45,568 bases of DNA from Mesorhizobium tianshanense (lineage in GTDB: Bacteria > Pseudomonadota > Alphaproteobacteria > Rhizobiales > Rhizobiaceae): NCBI RefSeq assembly GCF_007830515.1, contig NZ_VLKT01000054.1, positions 1-45,568 of the forward strand, given 5' to 3'. The notes under the pieces are model-generated. The model saw only the letters and a program-made list of their open reading frames with translations. It ran no database searches and was not told the DNA's origin. Positions within the stretch are counted from its first letter, which is position 1, and every line of letters begins with the position of its first letter. Made by a program: the position numbers and the translations under genes. Below, piece after piece: positions 1-8,555 of this stretch.

Positions 1-252
1 CTCTTCGGTGATGATCGCCCGGCTCGAGCCACGCCGCTTCGGACCCGTTGCCGCAGGTGAACTCCGCTTGGACGACTGCTCCATCCCGCTCGGCTTCAGC
101 GTCGGGCGCGGCGGTAGACCTTTCAGACGCCGGATCTCATCCTTCAGAGCCGCATTCTCGGCGCGAAGCCCGGCCACCTCTGCCCGCAACTGCAGGATCA
201 TGTCGAGCAGGTCCGTAGGGGTCGGCGTTCGAGAATCTGGTGGATCCGCCAT
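1..252 (-). CDS. IS66-family transposase, N-terminal 84 residues (cut by window edge)
   Basis: The minus-strand frame is open from the ATG at 252 to the first base of the window. It begins MADPPDSRTPTPTDLLDM, followed by a leucine/glutamate-rich coiled-coil stretch (LRAEVAGLRAENAALKDEI) and a basic proline-rich linker (LKGLPPRPTLKPSGMEQ, then SKRS, PKRRGSS). This is the usual N-terminus of the short IS66-like transposases common in rhizobia. The coiled coil precedes a zinc-binding region and the DDE domain, both of which would lie beyond the edge. Nothing can be said about whether the full gene is intact. Confidence rests on the family-typical opening and the matching IS end at 350. Confidence 0.75.
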   Translation of the reverse strand, partial: MADPPDSRTPTPTDLLDMILQLRAEVAGLRAENAALKDEIRRLKGLPPRPTLKPSGMEQSSKRSSPAATGPKRRGSSRAIITEE

Positions 253-350
253 GGCCTGACAGAATCACGCCGCCCGCCAAACCGCCACCCTCTCTAACCC
301 GATACACCCGAGTCATAACGCCGCGTCCGCCACCGGTTTTGCCCGGTTAC
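1..350 (-). mobile_element. End of an IS66-type insertion sequence (partial)
   Basis: The window opens inside an insertion sequence transcribed leftward. It contains the transposase start and about 100 bp of upstream DNA. Read on the minus strand, the likely tip begins at 350 with GTAACCGGGCAAAACCGG; IS66-family inverted repeats typically begin with GTAA. The 8 bp outside it (351-358, aaaacatg) would be one copy of the target duplication, but the other end lies outside the window. No tnpA or tnpB lies upstream of the transposase, which fits the single-gene IS66 subgroup. The boundary is inferred. Confidence 0.6.
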
Positions 351-727
351 AAAACATGTAGTTAAGCAATTGATTTCATTTCAACTCTTTCCAGAGGGCC
401 TATAACGTGGACTCGAACTCCCTGTGTCCACCAAGCAACAGCATTCGAATCTGACTGTCCGGCCAACGATGGATGGGACAGACAGAGCTGGAAATTCTTC
501 AAAATTCAATTCTTCAGGCTGGGCCGGACGCCTACGCTTACCGAATGCGGCCTATGCCAGAGCTCGCCAAAGCGGGTCGCTCTAAGCCTTGTATCTGGCC
601 GATTGAGAAGGGGTACTCAACGCCCCCCAATAAGACGGGCTGTACCGAGCCGGGATGCAAATCGAAACGGGCGGTGCGCCGATCTTAGTCCGGGGCACGG
701 CTAGACGCCGCCGGACGTAGGGTCTGT
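351..727. other. Intergenic region without a convincing gene
   Basis: About 375 bp lie between the IS66 end and the stop codon of the first deacetylase. A 71-codon plus-strand frame (473-688) has no ribosome-binding site, no recognisable family and unusual composition, so I do not call it. The stretch 376-424 contains TCATTTCAACTCT and TGGACTCGAAC, both of which recur near 13.24 kb (see findings). The second looks superficially like a tRNA T-loop on the minus strand, but the flanking bases do not form a T-stem. Confidence 0.5.
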
Positions 728-1519
728 CTACGGAGGTATCGCGCCGCCTAACTTCCCAGTGACCCGTGCGCGTTCTGCAACTTCACGACACAATCGGAAA
801 ATGACGCCGTGGCGGACGCGCGTGCGCTCGATGAGCCGCTCGATCATAGCGAGGCGGGCAGTGCGGCCGACGCCAATATCGGCACGTGGGTGAAATATGA
901 GGCAGGGAAGACCGGCGGCGCCGATCATTGCGTCAAGTTCCTCGATGAAAAAGGCCTCCGCGCGGCGCTGCGTCAGACGCCGCCGAAAGTGCGTCGCGTC
1001 GCACAGGCCCTCACACCACGGCAGCTCGACGAGACCGGACGGAGCATTGGATTGGAGCAAATAGGGGACATCGTCATCGACGAAACTGGAGTCGTAACGG
1101 TAGCCGAGCCGGGCGAGAATGCCGATCGTTGCCGGCGACAGTGTACCGGTCGGAGAGCGGAAGCCGATTGGTGGGGTTCCGGTGATCGCGGTGAGCCGCT
1201 CATGAGCCGCCTCGAGGATCTCGGCTTCGCGGGCGCCAAGTGTAGCATTGTCCTCAAAGGCATTGCCGTGCGATGCGATCTCGTGCCCCTCGGCGAGGCA
1301 GCGCTCGATGAGCGGTCGGCAGCGTTCGGCTTCGAAGACAGGCCAGAAGAAGGTGGCAGGAACACCAGTACGGCGCAGCATGTCGAGCAAGCGGGAGAGG
1401 CCGATCCGGTAGGCGTAGCGGCCATGGGCCAGCCGGCCGAACAGCTCTTCTTCCGGCACGGTTGCCGCTTCGGGGCCGAGACCGTGGACGTTGACCGTAA
1501 GGAGAGCCGCGCGGATCAC
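728..1519 (-). CDS. Polysaccharide-deacetylase (CE4/NodB-like) protein with altered metal site
   Basis: A protein of 263 residues with the NodB fold of the PuuE-like group of carbon-nitrogen hydrolases. I place the start at a GTG at 1519, because it overlaps the upstream TGA as GTGA, the coupling used throughout this operon; an ATG at 1555 would add 12 residues. Visible motifs are GVPATFF (about residue 52), GHEIASHG (78-85), GFRSPTG, GYRYDSSFVDDDVPY and a late FHPRADIG. The metal site is not canonical. The position equivalent to Asp in VHVDGP of the neighbouring paralogue is His12 (VNVHGL), and the H-x3-H pair is reduced to His84-x3-Phe88. The late catalytic-type His is kept. It may be inactive, use another metal geometry, or partner the paralogue. 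The substrate is unknown. It is the last gene of the transporter operon. Confidence 0.8.
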   Translation of the reverse strand: MIRAALLTVNVHGLGPEAATVPEEELFGRLAHGRYAYRIGLSRLLDMLRRTGVPATFFWPVFEAERCRPLIERCLAEGHEIASHGNAFEDNATLGAREAEILEAAHERLTAITGTPPIGFRSPTGTLSPATIGILARLGYRYDSSFVDDDVPYLLQSNAPSGLVELPWCEGLCDATHFRRRLTQRRAEAFFIEELDAMIGAAGLPCLIFHPRADIGVGRTARLAMIERLIERTRVRHGVIFRLCREVAERARVTGKLGGAIPP

Positions 1520-2347
1520 GGACGCGCCCTCCACTCTTGTGGTCGGTCGAGGCAATGCTCCGCGAGTTCCGCGAGCGTGACAATCTGCACGCCGGAGGTG
1601 TTGCTGACATGGGACAGGAAAGCATCGACTGCGGCGGCCCTGGCGGGCGTTCCGGAGCCGGAGCCGGCCATAGGATGGACGGTCAGGTGGACATAGCCGT
1701 CGCTCGTCCGCAGCGCCTCGAATTCCTCGATCCAGTTTTCCAAGACCTCGGAGGCGAGCGCCTGGCCGGTGTGATAGAAAGGGTAGTCGTCGAGCGAGAC
1801 GGTGTTGTTAGGCAGGATGACGAAATCGGCCAGCCCACCTGCCCTGTCGTCGAGGACATAGGGCAGGTCGTCATCCTTCTCGCTGGCGTCGTAGCGATAA
1901 CCGAGGCGGCGCAAAGTGGGGATCGTCAGCCGGCTCTTGCGCCCCGATGGCGAGCACCAGCCGACCGGAGCGACGCCTGTAAGATCGGTTAGGATGCAGT
2001 GGGTCTTCTCGAGCAGCTCCGGTTCCCGCTCGCCAAGATCCCAGCTCGTGCTGGTAACCATGGGCGGCAATCTCGTGGCCCGCGCCATGGATGGCGGAAA
2101 TTTGTTCGGGATAATGCTCGGCATCATGGCCGCAGACAAAAAACGTGGCGGATACACCATGACGCTCAAGAATGTCCAGGTAACGAGGGACGCCACGCCG
2201 CATGGCGTAGCGGCCGACACTGTGGATGCCGAGGGGCTCGATTCCCCGCCCGATCTGCACGCACGGGCCATCGACATGGACGGTGACGCAGACGATGGCC
2301 TCGGCACCGCCTGGCCATCGCCGCGTTGGTTGCCGATCCGAATTCAT
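1516..2347 (-). pseudogene. Polysaccharide-deacetylase (CE4/NodB-like) gene, frameshifted
   Basis: This is a second NodB-fold gene, split over two frames. The N-terminal part starts at ATG 2347 (ATGA overlap with the ATPase stop) and carries VHVDGP (Asp26), GVSATFF and the complete H-x3-H pair HGYQH (His96, His100). After HEL the frame breaks. The rest continues in another frame as DLGEREPELLEKTH, GWCSPSGRKS, GYRYDASEKDDDLPY and VHPMAGSGSG, and stops at 1516. The break lies at a run of three C (2040-2042, plus strand). Removing one base restores a continuous protein of about 276 residues. Unlike its downstream paralogue, it keeps the metal ligands, so the reconstructed protein would probably be active. 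It is either a real recent pseudogene or a one-base sequence error. Confidence 0.8.
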
Positions 2348-4074
2348 CCGAGGCCGGCTTCCAATTCGCTGCGCGGCCGAGCACTTCTTTCAGCTTCCGC
2401 CCTGTCGGTCTCTCTGATGGTGAGCGGCTCGTCGGCGAAACGCCATTTGAGCCGCACGCCGCCGTCGGGCGTCGCTTCCAGCGCCGGGACTGCAGAAAGG
2501 AGTTGGCGGGTGTAGGCGTGACGCGGCGCGTCGAAAACCGCGTCGCGGTCGCCTTCCTCCACAATGCTGCCGTGCTGCATCACCACCACGCGGTCGGCAA
2601 CCTGCTCGACCACTCCGAGGTCGTGGCTGATGAAGAGACAGGCAAAGCCGTGGCGCTGCTGCAGCTTGGCGAAGAGGTCTAGCACTTGCGCGCGCACGGT
2701 GGTGTCGAGAGCCGAGACCGGTTCGTCGGCAATGACGAACGCCGGTCGGCGCACGATCGCCCGGGCAATCGCCACGCGCTGGCGCTGCCCGCCGGAGAGT
2801 TCGTGCGGATAGCGTTCCGCGAAGTCGCCGCCGAGCCCGACCTCGTCGAGGACTTCCGCGACACGCGCCCGCCTTTCGGGTCCACTCATGCCGGGTACCA
2901 GCCGCAGGGCCTCACGCACCAGCGCGCCGGTCTTCATGCGCGGATCGAGCGAGGAGTAGGGGTCCTGGAAGACCATCTGGCAGTTGAGCCGATAGTCAGC
3001 CCAGTGGCCTCTGCGCGGGCCGTCGATGGGGCGGCCGGAAAAGAGGATGTCGCCGCCGCTCGGCTGGATCATGCCAGCGATGGCACGTCCCAGTGTCGTC
3101 TTGCCCGAGCCCGAGCCGCCGACCAGGGCCACCACCTCGCCGGGATCGATGTGCAGGCGGATCCCGTGGAGCGCTCGCTTCGGCGCCGACCTCCGAAGAA
3201 AACCCTGGCGGCCGGAATATTGGACAACGAGATCGCGGACTTCCACGATCGGAACGCTCGCTCGGTTCACGTCGCGCGCCGGCCCGCGCCGTGGCATCGC
3301 GGCCAGCAGCTTGCGGGTGTAGGGGTGGCGCGGATGTTGCAGCAGGTCGCGTGTCGGCCCCTCTTCGACGATCGCGCCTTCCTGCATGACGATGACGCGG
3401 TCTGTGTAGCGGGCGACCATCGACAAGTCATGGCTGATCATCAGCACCGCCGTGCCGTTGTCGCGGGTGAGATCGACCATGAGCTCCAGCACCTCGCGCT
3501 GGATGACTGCGTCCAGCGCCGTGGTTGGCTCGTCGGCGATGAGGAGCGCCGGGCGCAGGAGCATCACCGAAGCGAGCATGATACGCTGACGCATGCCGCC
3601 CGAGAACTGGTGCGGATAGGCGGAGAGCGCCGCGACCGGCTCTGCGATGCCGACGCGGTCCAGCATGTCGAGCACGAGCCTGCGCCGGGCATCGGCCGAG
3701 AGATCGCGGCGATGCAGGACAAGGCCTTCCTCGAGTTGCCGCCCGACCGTCATCGACGGGTTGAGCGAGGTCATCGGCTCTTGGAAGACCATGCCGATGC
3801 GGGCGCCGCGCAGGCGGCGCAGTTCGGCAGGCGGCATGCTGGTAATCTCATGGGCTTCAAAGCGGATGCTGCCGCCGACGCGGCGCACTGCCGGTGGCTC
3901 GAGCCGCATGGCGGCGCGTGCGGCCATCGTCTTGCCGCTGCCGGATTCGCCGACGATGCCAAGCAGTTCGCCCGGCGCCACCGTGAAGCTGATGCCTTTC
4001 ACGACCTGCATCCCGGCGCGCGCCACCTCCAGGGTCAGCCCTTCGACTGCAAGGAGCGTATCGTTTGCCATCAT
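2344..4074 (-). CDS. Peptide/nickel-type ABC transporter, double ATPase subunit
   Basis: A 576-residue fusion of two ABC ATPase domains (DppD-like then DppF-like), which powers uptake through the two permeases encoded just upstream. Domain 1 has Walker A GESGSGKT, signature QFSGGMRQR and Walker B LLIADEPT. Domain 2 has Walker A GGSGSGKTT, signature ELSGGQRQRVAIARAI and Walker B FVIADEP. Each ends with the short oligopeptide-transporter extension (HPRHPYTRKLL; APRHAYTRQLL). The start at 4074 is set by an ATGA overlap with the stop of the second permease; a second ATG follows immediately. The fused form is common in proteobacterial Dpp-type systems. The ligand is not revealed by this subunit. 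Confidence 0.93.
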   Translation of the reverse strand: MMANDTLLAVEGLTLEVARAGMQVVKGISFTVAPGELLGIVGESGSGKTMAARAAMRLEPPAVRRVGGSIRFEAHEITSMPPAELRRLRGARIGMVFQEPMTSLNPSMTVGRQLEEGLVLHRRDLSADARRRLVLDMLDRVGIAEPVAALSAYPHQFSGGMRQRIMLASVMLLRPALLIADEPTTALDAVIQREVLELMVDLTRDNGTAVLMISHDLSMVARYTDRVIVMQEGAIVEEGPTRDLLQHPRHPYTRKLLAAMPRRGPARDVNRASVPIVEVRDLVVQYSGRQGFLRRSAPKRALHGIRLHIDPGEVVALVGGSGSGKTTLGRAIAGMIQPSGGDILFSGRPIDGPRRGHWADYRLNCQMVFQDPYSSLDPRMKTGALVREALRLVPGMSGPERRARVAEVLDEVGLGGDFAERYPHELSGGQRQRVAIARAIVRRPAFVIADEPVSALDTTVRAQVLDLFAKLQQRHGFACLFISHDLGVVEQVADRVVVMQHGSIVEEGDRDAVFDAPRHAYTRQLLSAVPALEATPDGGVRLKWRFADEPLTIRETDRAEAERSARPRSELEAGLG

Positions 4075-4886
4075 ACCCCCCTCATGCGCGGATCGAGCCT
4101 GTCGCGCACCGCGTCACCCAAGAGGTTGATGCCGAGCAGCGTCAGCGAAATGCAGAGACCGGGGAAGATGCCGAGCCATGCCGCCTGGGCGATGAAGGCG
4201 CGGCTTGCGGCCAGCATGTTGCCCCATGTCGGCGCCGGCGGCGGCACGCCAAGTCCGAGGAAGCTGAGCGCGCTTTCGGCGAGCAGAACCCAGCCGAACA
4301 AGGAGGTGGCGAGCACGGTGAGCGGCGCGATGCAGTTCGGCAGGATGTGCCGCCACATGGTATAGATTTCCGAATTGCCCATCACCCGGGAAGCCTCGAC
4401 GAACTCCCTCTCGCGCAGCGACAGGACGGTGCCGCGCACGACGCGGGCCACGGAGGGGGTGTAGGCGATGCCGAGCGCGAAGATGATGCCGTATTTGTTG
4501 GCGCCGAACACGGCGAGCAGGCCGAGCGCCAGAAGGATGCCGGGGAAGGCGAGGAGGGCGTCGTTGAAGGTCATAAGGACACGGTCGACCCAGCCGCGGA
4601 CGAAGCCGGTGAAGACGCCGAGCGCGGTGCCGGCCCCGACGGCGAGGATGACGGTCAGCAGGCTGATCCAGGCGCTCGTCGAGGCTCCGGCCATCAACCG
4701 GCTGAGAACGTCGCGGCCGAACTCGTCGGTGCCGAGCCAGTGAGCCCCGCCCGGCGGTGCCAGCCGGGCCATGAAGTCGATGGCGAGCGGATCGTAGGGC
4801 GTCCAGACCGCGCCGATGAGGGCGGCGACAGCAACCACGCCGATGGTCGTGCCGCCGATGAGGGCGTTGGGCGCTGAATAGCTCAT
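4071..4886 (-). CDS. Peptide-type ABC transporter permease (DppC-like)
   Basis: Inner-membrane permease of 271 residues, one half of the channel. The N-terminus MSYSAPNALIGGTTIGVV leads into the first membrane helix. The segment HWLGTDEFGRDVLSRLMAGA is the hallmark of the DppC/OppC class. The EAA loop region reads REREFVEASRVMGNSEIYTMWRHILPN, and the protein ends in NLLGDAVRDRLDPRMRGV, again typical of the class. The ATG at 4886 overlaps the stop of the preceding permease as ATGA, and the stop overlaps the ATPase start. A longer upstream extension of this frame lies inside the other permease gene and is not real. Confidence 0.93.
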   Translation of the reverse strand: MSYSAPNALIGGTTIGVVAVAALIGAVWTPYDPLAIDFMARLAPPGGAHWLGTDEFGRDVLSRLMAGASTSAWISLLTVILAVGAGTALGVFTGFVRGWVDRVLMTFNDALLAFPGILLALGLLAVFGANKYGIIFALGIAYTPSVARVVRGTVLSLREREFVEASRVMGNSEIYTMWRHILPNCIAPLTVLATSLFGWVLLAESALSFLGLGVPPPAPTWGNMLAASRAFIAQAAWLGIFPGLCISLTLLGINLLGDAVRDRLDPRMRGV

Positions 4887-5827
4887 TCTGCCGTCACCCG
4901 AGGATCGAACATGGGATAGAGGAGGTCGACGACGAGGTTGACCAGCACGTAGATGACCGCGATGAACAGCATGCATCCTTGGATGACTGGATAGTCGCGC
5001 GCGAAGATGGAATCGACCAGGAGCCGACCGAGGCCGGGGATCGTGAATACGGTCTCGACCACGGCTATGCCGCCGAGAAGGTTGCCGAGCATCAGCCCGA
5101 TCAGCGTCCAGGTCGGGGCGAAGGCGTTCTTGAAGGCATGCCGCCAGAGCACGACGCTTTCCGAGAGCCCCTTGGCACGGGCATGCGTGATGTAGTCGAG
5201 GCGTAGCACTTCCAGTGCGCTGGCCCGTGCCATGCGCATCAGCACGCCGATCTCGTGCAGGAACAGGGTCATGACGGGCATGATCAGATAAAGCAACGCG
5301 CGCCACGGATCGTCGGAGAAGGAAACGTAGCCGACGACTGGCAGCCAGCCGAGTTTGAGGCCGAAGAAGAGAAGCAGGAGCAAACCAAGCCAGAATGTAG
5401 GCACGGAGAGAAGCAGGGTCGATACCGCGACGAGGGCCACGTCAAGCGCGCTGTTCTGCCGCCACGCAGCGATCATGCCGGCGGGTACCGCGACGAGACT
5501 CGCGAAAATGACCGCGGCCATGACCACCTTGGCGCTCACCCAGAAGCGCTCGATCACGAGAGGCAGTACCGCCTGATCGGATGTTATGGAGCGGCCGAGA
5601 TCGCCTGAAAGCGCGTTCTGGAACCAGATGGCGAACTGCACTGGCAACGGCCGGTCGAGTCCCAGATTGTGCCTCAGACTGGCGAGGCTTGTCGCGTCGG
5701 CGAGATCGCCGAGCATGAGCGACGCCGGATCGCCCGGCACCAGCCGGATCAGCGCGAAGACAGCAATGGCGACGATCAGCAGTGTCGGCACTGCCATCAA
5801 TATTCGCGTGACCGCGAAGCGAAGCAT
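4883..5827 (-). CDS. Peptide-type ABC transporter permease (DppB-like)
   Basis: A 314-residue inner-membrane permease. It begins MLRFAVTRILMAVPTLLIVA, the standard DppB/OppB opening helix, followed by the periplasmic LVPGDPASLMLGD motif and an EAA-type loop YITHARAKGLSESVVLWRHA. It ends FDPRVTAE. The ATG at 5827 has a strong GGAGG 7-8 bases upstream, so I use it rather than an earlier in-frame codon at 5956. Its stop overlaps the next permease start. It sits 34 bp after the binding-protein gene in one operon. Confidence 0.93.
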   Translation of the reverse strand: MLRFAVTRILMAVPTLLIVAIAVFALIRLVPGDPASLMLGDLADATSLASLRHNLGLDRPLPVQFAIWFQNALSGDLGRSITSDQAVLPLVIERFWVSAKVVMAAVIFASLVAVPAGMIAAWRQNSALDVALVAVSTLLLSVPTFWLGLLLLLFFGLKLGWLPVVGYVSFSDDPWRALLYLIMPVMTLFLHEIGVLMRMARASALEVLRLDYITHARAKGLSESVVLWRHAFKNAFAPTWTLIGLMLGNLLGGIAVVETVFTIPGLGRLLVDSIFARDYPVIQGCMLFIAVIYVLVNLVVDLLYPMFDPRVTAE

Positions 5828-5861
5828 GCAAATCCTCCAAACGAAAGAGGCGAGGGGACCG

Positions 5862-7415
5862 TCAGTCGGCGACGCTGACTTCCCAGAGGCGCGGCTTGCC
5901 CTCCCAGGTGGAGTAGCCTTGCACGCGTTTCGAATAGGCCACGGAGTCGACGCCATTATAGAGTATGATCAGCGGCGTATCCTCGATCATCATGCGATGC
6001 AGTGCGTCGAAGATCTTGCCGCGTTTCTCCTCGTTCGAGATGACATATGCTTGGTCGATCAGGTCGAGGGCCTTGGGATTCTCCCACACCTTGCGCGGCT
6101 GCTCGTCCTTCGGACCCGAGAACTGCTCGTAGCTCAGAGCCGGATCGAGGCGCGAGGAGTAGGAAAAGGACTGCATCTGGTACCTGCCGGTCTGGTAGCG
6201 ATCGAGCTGGGTCGCCCATTCGAGGACCTCTATGCGAGCGTTGATGCCCGCCGCCTGCATCATCGCCTGCGCCATCACCGCAGCCGGATAGCTGGGCATT
6301 GCGACCCGCTGATTGGCCAGGATTGTGATCTCCTCGCCTTTGTAGCCGGCCTCGGCAAGCAGGGCCTTCGCTCGCTGGAGATCGTGGCTGTAACCCTGCC
6401 TCTGGACTTCGTCGAAGTAGGCGGAAGTCGGCGGCACTGCGGAGTTGTTGACAGTGCCGAGGCCATTGGAGGCGGCAGCGACGATCTGCTTCATATCGAG
6501 GGCGGCGGCAATCGCCTGTCGCAGCTTGACATTGGAGAGTAGCGGATCGCGAGTCTGGAAAAGGAAGGTATGCTTCGTGGCGACCTGTGGGGTGGATATA
6601 TCGAGCGCAGGGCTCTGCCTGAGTTCCGCCACGTCGGAATCAGCCACCTGCGCGACGTCGAGGCTGCCGCCAACGACGGCGGCCTTTACTGTTGCGGCGT
6701 CCGGAACGATCAGGAACTTCGCCTCGTCGATCAGCGGTCGCTTGGAGCCGACGTAACCGTCCGGTTTCTCACCGGGAGGAGATTGGTAGTCGTGGAAAGG
6801 GTTCAGCGTCACATACTCGCCTCGCTTCCATTCGCCGAATATGAACGGCCCCGTTCCGATCGGCTTGTCCCAACTGCCATCCGCCTTCACCGAGTCCTTG
6901 TGAAGGATCGCGGTCATGGCACAGTCGGTACGAGCCATAGTGGCGAGGAAGAGTGCGCTGGGCTCATTGAGTTTCATGACGAAGGTATGGGCATCGGGCG
7001 CCTCGGCGGAGACCACCTTGAGCCTGTTTCGGCCATCGAACTCCGGAAGACATCGCCACTCCGTCTTCGGATCCATGTAGCGGTTCCAGCTCCACAGTAC
7101 GTCGGCGGCTGTCATCTCCGCGCCATTGTGGAACTTGACCCCTTCCCGCAGCGAAAAGGTGTAGGTGAGACCATCGTCGGAGACTTCATACGACTTGGCG
7201 AGCAGCGGCTTGACGCGTGCATCCTCGCCATAGGCAACAAGGCCTTCGACGACATTGAGGATGACACCGTCGGTGTTGTCGTCGCGATTGACGCCGGGAT
7301 TGGAGCTGCGGATGTCGGCGTTAAGCGCGACCGTCAAAGGCTTGGCAATGGCCGGCGAGACGGCAATCAGGACTGCGAGGGCGCACGGCAAGGCAAAAAG
7401 AAGACGTCTGGTCAT
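5862..7415 (-). CDS. Periplasmic peptide-type substrate-binding protein (SBP_bac_5), copy 1
   Basis: Extracytoplasmic solute-binding protein of 517 residues, the usual length for family 5 (DppA/OppA). A signal peptide MTRRLLFALPCALAVLIAVS ending near AIA-K is clear. The mature part has the family features LNVVEGLVAYGED, YTFSLREGVKFHNGAEMTAADV and GTGPFIFGEWKRGEYV. The start at 7415 has an AGGGGA box; an upstream ATG at 7439 lacks the signal-peptide arrangement. It closely resembles the protein at 9230-10777, sharing for example NADIRS, RDDNTD, SWDKPIGTGPF and the C-terminal KPRLWEV, so the two are paralogues that probably bind related ligands. Both keep Cys residues in WRCLPEFDG and RTDC. Confidence 0.92.
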   Translation of the reverse strand: MTRRLLFALPCALAVLIAVSPAIAKPLTVALNADIRSSNPGVNRDDNTDGVILNVVEGLVAYGEDARVKPLLAKSYEVSDDGLTYTFSLREGVKFHNGAEMTAADVLWSWNRYMDPKTEWRCLPEFDGRNRLKVVSAEAPDAHTFVMKLNEPSALFLATMARTDCAMTAILHKDSVKADGSWDKPIGTGPFIFGEWKRGEYVTLNPFHDYQSPPGEKPDGYVGSKRPLIDEAKFLIVPDAATVKAAVVGGSLDVAQVADSDVAELRQSPALDISTPQVATKHTFLFQTRDPLLSNVKLRQAIAAALDMKQIVAAASNGLGTVNNSAVPPTSAYFDEVQRQGYSHDLQRAKALLAEAGYKGEEITILANQRVAMPSYPAAVMAQAMMQAAGINARIEVLEWATQLDRYQTGRYQMQSFSYSSRLDPALSYEQFSGPKDEQPRKVWENPKALDLIDQAYVISNEEKRGKIFDALHRMMIEDTPLIILYNGVDSVAYSKRVQGYSTWEGKPRLWEVSVAD

Positions 7416-7485
7416 GGAGTTCCCCTTATGAATGAACAAATCCGGCCGGCCTTGGGCTCTGTTCTGGATAACGAAAACGTCGGGC

Positions 7486-8355
7486 TCAGCCTCTTCCGGC
7501 GCGCTGCGCGGCTATGCAGTCGGCGAAGAACGTCTTGACCGGCTCGAGGCAGCGCAGCCCGTCATGCGCCATTCCCGGCACGAGATCGAAGCGAACGCCG
7601 ATCCCGGCGGCGGCAAAGGAGCGGCGCAGGCTTTCAAGGCGCTCCGGACGGGTGCGTCCGGCGTCGTTGGCGTGCGGCATGAAATAGCGACCGCCTTCGC
7701 GGTGAGTGATCTCCCAGGTCTCGAGGTCGGCGCCGCCGACAACCATGTGGACGGGAACCCCGCGCATGCCTTCGAGATCCAGCGAAACGCCGAAGAGCTC
7801 CTTGAGGCCGCGCACGCCAACCCACCAGTCGCGGGTGGGGTCGAGAAGCGTCACCGAACCTGGCGCGCCAATCGAGGCCGCCCACAGCCGGCGTGGATGG
7901 AGGATGAGGAAACGATGCGCGAAATGGCCGCCACCGGAATAGCCGAACAATGCGAAGCGTTCGAGGGCGAGACCATACCGAGCGGCAACCTCCTCGACCA
8001 TGTCGATGAGGGCGAGATCATAACGGATGTCTGCTTCGAGCATGTATTTGAATCCGTCGCGGTTGCCGTCGCCGCGAATGCCGGCGGGAAACAACGGGCA
8101 CAAGACGATGCAGTTGTTCCAGCGGCCGAATTCCGCGAAGGCGTCGCGATAGGCGATGAAGCTGCGGCCGGTGCCATGCATCGCCACGACCAGTTCCGCC
8201 GGGCGCTGGGCCTCGTCGAATTTCGGTGGAACATAGAGGGCGTAGCTGAAGCGCGGGTCGGTGCGGCTTGCGAAGATGGTCGTCTCGCCAAGATCGTACA
8301 TCTGGCGACCACGGGCGGTGTCGCCATCGATAGGATCCGCTGCGCGAACGTTCAT
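7486..8355 (-). CDS. Alpha/beta-hydrolase, probable esterase
   Basis: A cytoplasmic protein of 289 residues. The oxyanion-type motif AMHGTGRS (about 59-65) and the nucleophile elbow FGYSGGG with Ser140 are visible; a late GMAHDGLR supplies a candidate catalytic His. This is the alpha/beta-hydrolase fold of esterase D or polyhydroxybutyrate-depolymerase-like enzymes. I choose ATG 8355. The frame extends to a TTG at 8397, but that codon lies in a palindrome that is better read as an operator. Only 70 bp separate its stop from the binding-protein gene, so it may be the first gene of the transporter operon. It could hydrolyse an ester bond of the imported compound; this is inference from position. 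Confidence 0.85.
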   Translation of the reverse strand: MNVRAADPIDGDTARGRQMYDLGETTIFASRTDPRFSYALYVPPKFDEAQRPAELVVAMHGTGRSFIAYRDAFAEFGRWNNCIVLCPLFPAGIRGDGNRDGFKYMLEADIRYDLALIDMVEEVAARYGLALERFALFGYSGGGHFAHRFLILHPRRLWAASIGAPGSVTLLDPTRDWWVGVRGLKELFGVSLDLEGMRGVPVHMVVGGADLETWEITHREGGRYFMPHANDAGRTRPERLESLRRSFAAAGIGVRFDLVPGMAHDGLRCLEPVKTFFADCIAAQRAGRG

Positions 8356-8386
8356 GTGGGCCGTTCCGTCATTGTTTGTTACCAAA

Positions 8387-8398
8387 ATTGGCGCCAAT
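8387..8398. promoter_or_regulatory. Perfect 12-bp palindrome upstream of the hydrolase gene
   Basis: ATTGGCGCCAAT is a perfect palindrome 32-43 bp upstream of the hydrolase start. The divergent GntR-family gene starts at 8556. Palindromes in such gaps are commonly operators of the adjacent regulator. The assignment to this regulator is inference. Confidence 0.5.
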
Positions 8399-8411
8399 CT
8401 TTACATGGCGA

Positions 8412-8440
8412 AACAACACTGGCAAGCTGAAAATGTTGTT
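8412..8440. promoter_or_regulatory. Interrupted inverted repeat AACAACA-N15-TGTTGTT
   Basis: Seven-base arms AACAACA (8412-8418) and TGTTGTT (8434-8440) lie in the same divergent promoter region. They end just before an AT-rich TATAAA (8447-8452) that could serve as the -10 of the GntR gene. Either this repeat or the palindrome at 8387 could be the regulator's site. The 15-base gap is rather long for a single GntR dimer. Confidence 0.4.
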
Positions 8441-8555
8441 CAGTGATATAAAAAGCAGTTTTTCAACTTCGAGTCGGCGAGCGCCCGACAGCTCGTCGTT
8501 TTGCCCGGAAATGCGGTAAGACGGGCGAGCCGAGACAGGGGAGGACGAGGGAATC

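Noticed and set aside
405..422. Possible tRNA T-arm (ggactcgaactccc)
   Set aside because: Read on the minus strand the TTCGAGT loop is there, but the flanking five bases do not pair and no acceptor or anticodon arm is found. The same holds at 13258-13272.
473..688. 71-codon open frame between the IS66 end and the deacetylase gene
   Set aside because: It has no ribosome site, no recognisable domain, and odd composition; it is probably chance in a non-coding stretch.
809..1696. Long plus-strand frame opposite the deacetylase genes
   Set aside because: It is antisense to well-supported NodB-fold genes; high GC makes such shadow frames common throughout the window.
2686..4365. 559-codon plus-strand frame opposite the ATPase gene
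   Set aside because: A shadow of a gene with complete Walker and signature motifs on the other strand; the protein has no known fold.
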